From an uncultured Limosilactobacillus sp. (GTDB taxonomy: Bacteria > Bacillota > Bacilli > Lactobacillales > Lactobacillaceae): a DNA stretch of 5,012 nt. Location of the stretch: contig CALVFC010000108.1 of assembly GCA_944326735.1 (NCBI GenBank), positions 1-5,012 on the forward strand, given 5' to 3'. Shown one piece after another: positions 1 to 5,012 of this stretch. Each line of letters starts with the position of its first letter. Positions within the stretch are counted from its first letter, which is position 1. The position numbers were made by a program, and so were the translations under genes. Under the pieces are notes generated by a model that worked only from the letters and a program-made list of their open reading frames with translations, did no database searches and was not told where the DNA came from.

Positions 1-1925
1 CTGATCCACAATACAAATTAAATCAATTATTCGACCGTAATTCCCGGGTGGTTCACGAAAATGCCAACAAGGATAGTCACGTCTTCAACACCCAACGGGA
101 CCTGGAAGCGGGGGTTGTTTCCCGTGCACTTGGGTTACGGATGTTACCAGAAATTGTTGCTAAGGCCCACATGCGTGGTGACATTCACTGGCACGACTTG
201 GATTATTCTCCGGTCACCCCAGAAACCAACTGTTGCTTGATTGACTTTGATGAAATGCTCAAGAACGGTTTCAAGATTGGTAATGCTTGGGTTTCTTCAC
301 CACGGTCAATTCAGACGGCAACTGCTCAGATGTCACAGATTATCGCTAACGTGGCCTCCTTACAATACGGTGGTTGCTCCGCCAACCGGATCGACCAACT
401 CTTGGAACCATATGCCAAGATTAACTACGAGAAGCATTTAAAGGATGCTGAAGAATGGATTGCTCCCGACAAGCGGGAAGCCTTTGCTAAGGAGAAGACC
501 AAGAAGGATATCTATGACGCTATGCAGGCGTTAGAATACGAGATCAATACCTTGTACTCTAGCCAGGGTCAGACGCCATTTACGACGGTTAACTTTGGCT
601 TAGGGACGAGCTGGATTTCCCGGGCCATTCAAAAGGCCATTTTGCAAATCCGGATCAAGGGTCTTGGTAAAGAGCACCGGACAGCGATCTTCCCTAAGTT
701 GATCTTCACCCTTAAGCGGGGATTGAACCTCAAACCGGGTGATCCTAACTATGACATTAAACAATTAGCTTTGGAGTGCTCCACTAAGCGGATGTACCCT
801 GATATCTTGATGTATGACAAGATTAAGGAAATCACGGGTAGTTTCAAGACACCAATGGGCTGCCGTTCATTCCTGCAGGGTTGGAAAGACCCAGAAACTG
901 GTAAAGAGGTTAACTCTGGCCGGATGAACCTTGGTGTGGTTACCGTTAACTTACCACGGATTGCCTTGGAAGCTCACGGTGACAAGGACCTCTTCTGGCA
1001 CATTTTCCAGGAAAAGATGAACATTTGCCACACTGCTTTGAAGTACCGGATTGCCCGGACTAAGCAGGCTAAGCCAGAAAACGCCCCATTGTTGTACATG
1101 TATGGTGCTTTTGGCAAGCGTCTGAAGAAGACCGACAGTGTTGATGAAGTCTTTAAGAATAGTCGGGCTACAGTTTCATTGGGCTACATTGGTCTGTATG
1201 AAGTCTGCACCACATTCTACGGTCCACAATGGGAACATAATAAGGAAGCCCATGACTTCGCTGTCTCAATTACGAAGGCCATGCACGACCTCTGTGCTAA
1301 GTGGGAATCTGAAGAAGGCTACCACTACAGTCTGTATTCCACGCCTGCTGAATCTTTGACGGATACTTTCTGCCAAGATGATATTGCCAAGTTTGGTCGG
1401 GTCGAAGATGTGACCGATAAGGAATACTACACGAACAGTTTCCACTACGATGTTCGGAAGCACCCAACGCCATTCGAAAAGCTGGAATTTGAAGAGGACT
1501 TCCCATACCAAGCCGCTGGTGGCTTTATCCACTACTGCGAATATCCAAACCTGCGGCAGAACCCAAAGGCCTTGGAAGCTGTTTGGGACTGGGCATATGA
1601 CCACGTGGGTTACCTGGGGACGAACACCTCGATTGACCAGTGCTTCAAGTGTGGCTTCAAGGGTGAATTTGAAGCAACGGCCCGGGGCTTTAAGTGCCCA
1701 CAGTGTGGTAACCATGACCCGGCTACCTGTGACGTTGTTAAGCGGACCTGTGGTTATCTCGGTAACCCTCAACAACGTCCAATGGTTCACGGTCGTCACG
1801 AGGAAATTATCCACCGGGTAAAGCACATGTCTTCATCAATGGTTAAGTCGGCCGCTGAATTTGAAAAGAACCGTCAAAACGATTCTAAGCAAATGCACGC
1901 TGATATTACTGGTCAACAAATTTAA
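1..1925 (+). CDS. nrdD: Anaerobic (class III) ribonucleoside-triphosphate reductase, 5'-truncated by window edge
   Basis: Oxygen-sensitive cytosolic enzyme that reduces ribonucleoside triphosphates to dNTPs through a glycyl radical. The frame is open from base 3 with no stop, so the start lies upstream; the GTG at 48 is internal. The visible part is 640 codons and aligns from memory along E. coli NrdD. The missing N-terminus should hold the ATP-cone allosteric domain. Counting from codon 48 as residue 1, I see ENANKDS (4-10), HDLDYSP (49-55), the first active-site cysteine in NCC (C62, with an extra C63), the second in PMGCRSFL (C272), the zinc-site pairs CFKC and CPQC (C532, C535, C550, C553), and the glycyl radical motif RTCGYLG with G569. 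All expected catalytic residues are present, so it should be active. The tail after the radical glycine is about 56 residues, some 25 longer than in E. coli, and is polar. It leads a cluster with nrdG. Confidence 0.97.
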   Translation, partial: DPQYKLNQLFDRNSRVVHENANKDSHVFNTQRDLEAGVVSRALGLRMLPEIVAKAHMRGDIHWHDLDYSPVTPETNCCLIDFDEMLKNGFKIGNAWVSSPRSIQTATAQMSQIIANVASLQYGGCSANRIDQLLEPYAKINYEKHLKDAEEWIAPDKREAFAKEKTKKDIYDAMQALEYEINTLYSSQGQTPFTTVNFGLGTSWISRAIQKAILQIRIKGLGKEHRTAIFPKLIFTLKRGLNLKPGDPNYDIKQLALECSTKRMYPDILMYDKIKEITGSFKTPMGCRSFLQGWKDPETGKEVNSGRMNLGVVTVNLPRIALEAHGDKDLFWHIFQEKMNICHTALKYRIARTKQAKPENAPLLYMYGAFGKRLKKTDSVDEVFKNSRATVSLGYIGLYEVCTTFYGPQWEHNKEAHDFAVSITKAMHDLCAKWESEEGYHYSLYSTPAESLTDTFCQDDIAKFGRVEDVTDKEYYTNSFHYDVRKHPTPFEKLEFEEDFPYQAAGGFIHYCEYPNLRQNPKALEAVWDWAYDHVGYLGTNTSIDQCFKCGFKGEFEATARGFKCPQCGNHDPATCDVVKRTCGYLGNPQQRPMVHGRHEEIIHRVKHMSSSMVKSAAEFEKNRQNDSKQMHADITGQQI

Positions 1926-1930
1926 GGAGG
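1924..1930 (+). promoter_or_regulatory. Strong ribosome binding site of nrdG overlapping nrdD stop
   Basis: AAGGAGG lies seven bases before the nrdG ATG, and its first two bases are the last two of the nrdD TAA stop. Ribosomes finishing nrdD therefore end on the nrdG binding site, which suggests coupled expression of reductase and activase. Confidence 0.9.
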
Positions 1931-1937
1931 CATTTCC

Positions 1938-2525
1938 ATGCCACAAGACGGACGAGTACGATTACCAAAGAATCCTAAGCCCAAAGAGTGGCTGGCTAAA
2001 GATCACTCATTACAGTACGTGGCGGATTACAAGCCATTTAACTTTGTTGATGGTGAAGGGGTCCGGTGCAGCATCTACGTGAGTGGCTGCCTGTTCAATT
2101 GTCCCGGATGCTATAACAAGGCCGCCCAGAATTTCCATTATGGTCAGCCGTACACGAAGGAACTAGAAGATCAGATTATGGAAGACCTGTCACAGTCATA
2201 TGTACAGGGATTAACACTGTTAGGTGGTGAGCCATTCCTGAACACTCAGGTTTGCCTGAAGCTGATCCACCGCCTGCGGAAAGAGTTTGGTCACAAGAAG
2301 GACATCTGGGCATGGTCTGGTTATACCTGGGAAGAACTCCTCAAGGACTCAGACGATAAGTTGGAAATGTTACACAACATCGATATCCTAGTGGATGGCC
2401 GTTTCCTGTTGGCAAAGAAAGACCTGACCCTGCAATTCCGGGGCAGTTCCAACCAACGGATCATTGACGTGCCAAAGTCCTTTGCCGAAGGGCACATCCA
2501 CATTTGGGATAAGTTAGTACACTAG
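1938..2525 (+). CDS. nrdG: Anaerobic ribonucleotide reductase activating protein (radical SAM)
   Basis: Activase that binds a [4Fe-4S] cluster and S-adenosylmethionine and abstracts hydrogen from the NrdD glycine to form the glycyl radical. The 195-residue protein has the cluster motif CX3CX2C at C51, C55 and C58 (CLFNCPGC), preceded by FVDGEGVRC and followed by YNKAAQNFHYGQPYT, close to E. coli NrdG. The SAM-contacting GGEP is at 96-99, WAWSGYTWEEL is near 124-134, and the family end motif RGSSNQRIID is at 168-177. It is about 40 residues longer than E. coli NrdG (154 residues), with roughly 25 of these at the N-terminus. The ATG is set by an ideal AAGGAGG seven bases upstream, with 12 bases between nrdD and nrdG. 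Its TAG stop overlaps a GTG in the frame of the next gene. The complete motif set indicates a working enzyme. Confidence 0.97.
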   Translation: MPQDGRVRLPKNPKPKEWLAKDHSLQYVADYKPFNFVDGEGVRCSIYVSGCLFNCPGCYNKAAQNFHYGQPYTKELEDQIMEDLSQSYVQGLTLLGGEPFLNTQVCLKLIHRLRKEFGHKKDIWAWSGYTWEELLKDSDDKLEMLHNIDILVDGRFLLAKKDLTLQFRGSSNQRIIDVPKSFAEGHIHIWDKLVH

Positions 2526-2539
2526 TGGGGTTCGCTATG
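2523..2539 (+). promoter_or_regulatory. Stop/start junction of nrdG and the SufD-like gene
   Basis: The nrdG TAG (2523-2525) shares its G with a GTG (2525-2527) in the frame of the SufD-like gene, and an in-frame ATG follows at 2537. No good Shine-Dalgarno precedes either. GTGGGG at 2525-2530 is a weak match, six bases before the ATG, so I prefer the ATG. Either start implies translational coupling to nrdG. Confidence 0.6.
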
Positions 2540-3541
2540 GAGACAAATTTACTTAAGCAAGTTCAGGCAAATGCGGTCCACCAGCCGGCCTGGTTACAGA
2601 AGAAACGGTCACTAGCAGTGATGTTAAAGAACCGCTTTAAGTTGGCTCCTGGTCAGCAGACCTTTATTGAAGCCTGGCAGGATCCCCAATTATTGACGGA
2701 GAGTGAGCCTTCTTATCAACTCCATTTAGGTAATGATTACGTGGCTCTGCCATTGCAAAAGGCCGTCTTGCAGTATCCAGAACTGTTACAAGAAAACTTG
2801 ATGGAGAAGGCCGTGCGGTGGCAGGATAGTCAACTGAACGCACTGCACCTGGCCCTAATGGATGCTGGACAGTTTGTTTATGTTCCTGATCAACATCAAT
2901 TAACTCAGCCTCTGCAATTCGACCTCGAATCTCAGAGCCAGAATCCCCACAATCTAATTATTGTCGGTGCTGGTGCTGAGGTAACAATTGAGGAGCATAG
3001 TCGTTACCTTAATCCAGAGCCAACTTATGCGGCCACCGAAATCCTGGTCGGTACGGGGGCAACAGTTCACTATCGTCAAGTGGAACACTTCCGGACGAGC
3101 CAAGTTCGGCATGCCGTTCATGTTTACCAAGCGCGACAAGCACACGTGGACTTGGCGGTGGTTGCGCCAAGCGGTCAAGAAAGCTATTCATCCCTGTATA
3201 GCTTTCTTGATGGTAATGGCAGTCAGTGGTCACTCGACCTCGCGGCAATGGCAGAACACGGTCAACACCTGCAAATTACCACGCTCGTTGATGGCTATGG
3301 GGTAGACACCACAGCTAGTGTTAACGAGTGGGGATGGCATTCCGCTGACGGTCAGATAGATTTTGGTAAACTGGCAACCGTTGATGATGAACCATTGCCA
3401 CTTACCCAGCATTCTTACTTGGGGAGCCCGAATGGTGTTCAGATTGATGGGCAATTAGATTCAACAATGACTTTTGACTCAGTTCAGGATTTCTTTGATC
3501 AAAAACGGGTTACGAATGATTGGTTGAAAGAACAACTATAA
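2537..3541 (+). CDS. SufD-like (SufB/SufD family) protein, short and cysteine-free
   Basis: SufB and SufD form the scaffold of the SUF Fe-S cluster assembly complex. This 334-residue protein (338 if GTG 2525 is used) has a SufD-like helical N-terminus (PAWLQKKR near 17-24) and the family beta-helix core: NALHLALMDAGQFVYVPD (101-118), NLIIVGAGAEVTIEEH (139-154), ATEILVGTGATVHYRQVEHF (166-185), and further strand repeats to about 300. It is shorter than typical SufD (about 420 residues). I cannot find the family's conserved C-terminal block with its Cys/His pair (DDVKCSHGAT-type), and the chain has no cysteine at all. It ends FDQKRVTNDWLKEQL at a clean stop followed directly by a terminator, so it looks like a settled short form and not a fresh frameshift. 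No sufC, sufS, sufU or sufB lies in the window. It starts at the nrdG stop, so a role in NrdG cluster supply is possible but is my inference. Confidence 0.8.
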   Translation: METNLLKQVQANAVHQPAWLQKKRSLAVMLKNRFKLAPGQQTFIEAWQDPQLLTESEPSYQLHLGNDYVALPLQKAVLQYPELLQENLMEKAVRWQDSQLNALHLALMDAGQFVYVPDQHQLTQPLQFDLESQSQNPHNLIIVGAGAEVTIEEHSRYLNPEPTYAATEILVGTGATVHYRQVEHFRTSQVRHAVHVYQARQAHVDLAVVAPSGQESYSSLYSFLDGNGSQWSLDLAAMAEHGQHLQITTLVDGYGVDTTASVNEWGWHSADGQIDFGKLATVDDEPLPLTQHSYLGSPNGVQIDGQLDSTMTFDSVQDFFDQKRVTNDWLKEQL

Positions 3542-3577
3542 AAGCGTGGATTGAAGGCAAATTCAATTCACGCTTTT
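3540..3577 (+). terminator. Rho-independent terminator of the nrdD-nrdG-SufD-like cluster
   Basis: AAAAGCGTGGATTGAA (3540-3555) pairs with TTCAATTCACGCTTTT (3562-3577) over 16 positions, with one G-U wobble (3549/3568) and a six-base loop, GGCAAA. The stem starts within the TAA stop of the SufD-like gene. The T run is only the four bases of the stem itself, followed by GC, so termination may be leaky. Confidence 0.8.
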
Positions 3578-3585
3578 GCTATAAT
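3577..3585 (+). promoter_or_regulatory. Extended -10 promoter for the YbjQ-family gene
   Basis: TGCTATAAT is a perfect TATAAT (3580-3585) with the TGn extension, 29 bases before the ATG at 3615. At 17-bp spacing the -35 position (about 3557-3562, GCAAAT) is a poor match and falls in the upstream terminator hairpin, so the extended -10 probably does the work. The leader would be about 20-25 bases. Confidence 0.7.
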
Positions 3586-3614
3586 ATGGTTATTGCATAA
3601 CAAGGAGAAAAAAG

Positions 3615-4085
3615 ATGCTGTTCAAATCAAAGCAAGATGAAGAGACCATTAAGCGGGCTCAACAAATGTACGGTAAGGGGATTAACCGGGGATTGGCCGG
3701 CTTTGTTCCTAATAGTAAAAAGAAGCGGAAGGCGCAACCGACGGATCACCAGGAGAAAGGTCAGGTTCTTTTAACAACGACGGAATTAATTCCCGGACAG
3801 GACTACACGATTATTGATGAAGTCTTTGGTATTACCACCCAGTCACAAAATGCCATTGCAGACTTGGGAGCAAGCATGAAGCAAACCATTGGTGGTGAGC
3901 TCAAGGCCTACACCAAAGCGGCTGAACATGCCCGTCAGGTGGCCATTAAACGATTACGGGCGGCAGCAAAGGAGAAACATGCTGATGCCGTTGTTGGAAT
4001 GAAGTTTGACTCGGAAGTAGCGACGATCAATGGTAGTCAGGTTCAAACTGTTGTGGCTTACGGAACGGCAGTGAAATTTGAATAA
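3615..4085 (+). CDS. YbjQ/UPF0145-family protein (putative heavy-metal-binding domain) with basic N-terminal extension
   Basis: Small cytosolic protein of 156 residues whose function is not established. The domain, from about residue 50 on, matches E. coli YbjQ in pattern: an opening strand LLTTTELIPGQDYTIIDEVFGIT, then GGELKAYTKAAEHARQVAIKRL, then the signature HADAVVGMKFD, and a closing GTAVKF at the C-terminus. The family is often called heavy-metal-binding, but this protein has no cysteine, so metal binding is doubtful. E. coli YbjQ is about 107 residues; the extra 50 or so here form a charged, basic N-terminal segment with KSKKKRKAQP-like composition (SKKKRKAQP near 34-42) and no membrane segment. 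The ATG has AAGGAG (3602-3607) seven bases upstream. It has its own promoter and terminator, so it is probably transcribed alone. Confidence 0.85.
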   Translation: MLFKSKQDEETIKRAQQMYGKGINRGLAGFVPNSKKKRKAQPTDHQEKGQVLLTTTELIPGQDYTIIDEVFGITTQSQNAIADLGASMKQTIGGELKAYTKAAEHARQVAIKRLRAAAKEKHADAVVGMKFDSEVATINGSQVQTVVAYGTAVKFE

Positions 4086-4120
4086 GAAAAACGAGGCTGC
4101 TGGATGCAACCTCGCTTTTT
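4086..4120. terminator. Shared bidirectional terminator between convergent genes
   Basis: CGAGG (4092-4096) pairs with CCTCG (4110-4114) and TGC (4098-4100) with GCA (4106-4108), with one C-A mismatch between them and a five-base loop. The stem is flanked by an A run on the left (4087-4091) and TTTTT on the right (4116-4120), so each strand reads a hairpin followed by U residues. It fills nearly all of the 37 bases between two convergent stop codons. Confidence 0.85.
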
Positions 4121-4122
4121 AG

Positions 4123-4626
4123 TTACCACGGTTTGTGGGTACTGATTGAATTAATGATTTGTTCTTGTTTGCCCCGGTTGGCTTTCCGGTGTTGCCGCCG
4201 CGTTTCATAGCCAGCGACCATCGCTTTTTGCTCCTCGTTTTCGGGGATGACCCGGTCATACTTGATCTCAGTGTTGGGATCCTGGATGACGTAGGTCATA
4301 AAGCATGTGAAGCCGACGAACCGTTCACCAGTCATCAGGTGTTCACCAATTACCTTTACAAATACTTCTAATGAGCGGTGACCCACACCAGTGACATATG
4401 CTTCCATACACATTGAATCTTGTAATTTGAATGGCTTCAGGAACTGAACATGGTCCATCGCTGCCGTTACGACCGTCGAACGGGTGATCCGCATAGCAGC
4501 CACGGAGGCCTCACCGTCGACTAACTCCAAAATCCGACCACCAAATACCGTTCCGTGTTCATTTAGGTCGGCATTGAACACTCGGTGTAAGGAGACGGCG
4601 AGTGTTTGATTACATTTAATATCCAT
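4123..4626 (-). CDS. Hotdog-fold acyl-CoA thioesterase (YkhA/YciA-like)
   Basis: Probable cytosolic acyl-CoA hydrolase, releasing free fatty acid and CoA; the substrate chain length cannot be read from sequence. The 167 residues fit this family (about 150-180). The hotdog signature is clear: NEHGTVFGGRILELVDGEAS (22-41), with N22, the GG turn at 29-30 and the candidate catalytic acid D37. AAMDHVQFLKPF follows at 55-66 (strand contacting the acyl pocket), and then VGHRSLEVFVKV (81-92), matching the CoA-binding G-R-S-x-E-V pattern. After about residue 128 comes a polar, basic tail (ETRRQHRKANRGKQE). On the minus strand the ATG has GAGGAG seven bases upstream (plus-strand 4634-4639). It is convergent with the YbjQ-family gene and divergent from the gene at 4803. 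Alternative family names within the hotdog superfamily are possible. Confidence 0.9.
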   Translation of the reverse strand: MDIKCNQTLAVSLHRVFNADLNEHGTVFGGRILELVDGEASVAAMRITRSTVVTAAMDHVQFLKPFKLQDSMCMEAYVTGVGHRSLEVFVKVIGEHLMTGERFVGFTCFMTYVIQDPNTEIKYDRVIPENEEQKAMVAGYETRRQHRKANRGKQEQIINSISTHKPW

Positions 4627-4660
4627 TTTTAATCTCCTCGTTAATAATCTTCACTCTTTT

Positions 4661-4690
4661 ATTCTAGCATATTTATTTAAATCGCTTTCA
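4661..4690 (-). promoter_or_regulatory. Promoter of the thioesterase gene
   Basis: Reading the minus strand, TGCTAGAAT (4669-4661) is an extended -10 with TAGAAT. TGAAAG (4690-4685), 18 bases upstream, is a weak -35. The transcript start would fall near 4654, giving a leader of about 28 bases that contains the GAGGAG ribosome binding site. The -35 lies within the palindrome at 4686-4699. Confidence 0.55.
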
Positions 4691-4699
4691 TTAATGAAA
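4686..4699. promoter_or_regulatory. Perfect 14-bp palindrome, candidate operator
   Basis: TTTCATTAATGAAA is its own reverse complement. It overlaps the -35 region of the thioesterase promoter, a position suited to repression of that gene. AT-rich DNA makes short palindromes by chance fairly often, so regulator binding is inference. Confidence 0.4.
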
Positions 4700-4710
4700 T
4701 AAGTTTTAAT

Positions 4711-4721
4711 TGAAAATTTCA
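4711..4721. repeat. Second inverted repeat with the same half-site
   Basis: TGAAAATTTCA has arms TGAAA and TTTCA around one central A. It carries the same five-base arms as the palindrome at 4686-4699, in inside-out order, with centres about 23-24 bases apart. It lies 20 bases before the -35 of the rightward promoter. Confidence 0.3.
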
Positions 4722-4740
4722 TAATTTTTTTATCATTTTG

Positions 4741-4771
4741 TTGTCATTTTTATTTAAAAATAAACTATAAT
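4741..4771 (+). promoter_or_regulatory. Promoter of the gene starting at 4803
   Basis: TTGTCA (4741-4746) and TATAAT (4766-4771) are good -35 and -10 boxes, though the 19-base spacer is longer than the ideal 17. Initiation near 4778 would give a leader of about 25 bases. Confidence 0.65.
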
Positions 4772-4802
4772 GGAAACAGTTTGAGACGAAAGGATGAGCT
4801 TA

Positions 4803-5012
4803 ATGTCAAACGAAAAAAGTCAGATTGTTGATACGAAGGCTTTATATGTCAACCCAGATCGGGGAGTAGCAACACTGAATTACAGTCAAGCATACTTTAC
4901 CGATATTTACTCTTTAATTAATAGTGAAGGGTTTAAGCACATCGTCAAATTGTACTTGGATTCTCGCAATCCAGATAATGATGACGACGCCTTTGATAAT
5001 GCCAGCGTTGAC
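4803..5012 (+). CDS. Unrecognised protein, N-terminal part, cut by window end
   Basis: Seventy codons run open to the right edge, so only the N-terminus is seen. It begins MSNEKSQIVDTKALYVNPDR and continues with NYSQAYFTDIYSLINSEGFKHIVKLYL, which looks like a mixed helix and strand pattern, then an acidic stretch, NPDNDDDAFDN, near residues 56-66. There is no signal peptide or membrane segment in the visible part. I do not recognise the family and assign no function. AAAGGA (4789-4794) eight bases before the ATG at 4803 supports this start. An in-frame ATG at 4794 would add three residues but overlaps that site, so it is less likely. The gene has its own promoter and diverges from the thioesterase gene across a 176-base gap. 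Confidence 0.8.
   Translation, partial: MSNEKSQIVDTKALYVNPDRGVATLNYSQAYFTDIYSLINSEGFKHIVKLYLDSRNPDNDDDAFDNASVD

Noticed and set aside
48..50. GTG as the start of nrdD
   Set aside because: The frame is open upstream to base 3 and the upstream residues (FDRNSRV before VHENANKDS) continue NrdD-like sequence, so this is an internal valine codon of a gene cut by the window.
1266..1826. Minus-strand open frame of 186 codons inside nrdD
   Set aside because: It lies wholly opposite strongly conserved nrdD sequence, has no recognisable domain and is best explained as a shadow of nrdD codon use.
3480..3614. Frameshift or broken 3' end of the SufD-like gene
   Set aside because: Other frames after about 3480 do not encode the missing SufD C-terminal block, and the stop codon is built into a terminator stem, so the short form appears native.
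4159..4371. Plus-strand open frame of 70 codons opposite the thioesterase
   Set aside because: It overlaps the well-supported thioesterase gene on the other strand, lacks a ribosome binding site and resembles no protein I know.
4751..4762. Inverted repeat TATTTAAAAATA in the rightward promoter spacer
   Set aside because: It is made only of A and T in a very AT-rich spacer, and such repeats are expected by chance; no arm matches the nearby TTTCA repeats.
4794..4796. Upstream in-frame ATG as start of the last gene
   Set aside because: It overlaps the AAAGGA ribosome binding site, which is correctly spaced for the ATG at 4803 instead.

Overview
The window is a piece of a Lactobacillaceae-like chromosome (Firmicutes). 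The evidence is strong AAGGAGG-type ribosome binding sites, TATAAT -10 boxes, frequent CGG arginine codons in a mid-GC coding background, and AT-rich gene gaps. A heterofermentative lactobacillus such as Limosilactobacillus would fit, but I infer that from style and gene content and could not check it by search.

Bases 1-3541 hold one same-strand cluster. It starts with the 3' nine-tenths or so of nrdD (anaerobic class III ribonucleotide reductase), cut by the left window edge. Next comes nrdG, its radical-SAM activase, whose ribosome binding site overlaps the nrdD stop codon. Last is a gene for a short, cysteine-free SufD-like protein that begins at or just after the nrdG stop. A 16-bp hairpin directly after this third gene probably ends the transcript. 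NrdD makes dNTPs without oxygen through a glycyl radical, and NrdG installs that radical with a [4Fe-4S] cluster. The SufD-like protein belongs to a family that works in Fe-S cluster assembly, so its place here suggests, without proving, help with NrdG cluster supply.

Bases 3577-4120 are a one-gene unit. An extended -10 promoter sits on the edge of the upstream terminator hairpin, followed by a YbjQ/UPF0145-family protein with a basic N-terminal extension, then a compact terminator shared with the convergent gene that follows.

Bases 4123-4802 hold a minus-strand hotdog-fold acyl-CoA thioesterase and the 176-bp AT-rich divergent gap upstream of it. The gap contains promoters for both directions and two inverted repeats with the same TTTCA/TGAAA half-sites. 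From 4803 to the right edge is the start of an unrecognised acidic protein, cut by the window end.

The most unusual item is the minimal SufD-like protein in the nrdDG cluster. There is no gene-free stretch over 300 bases, and I saw no mobile element, CRISPR array, tRNA or rRNA.
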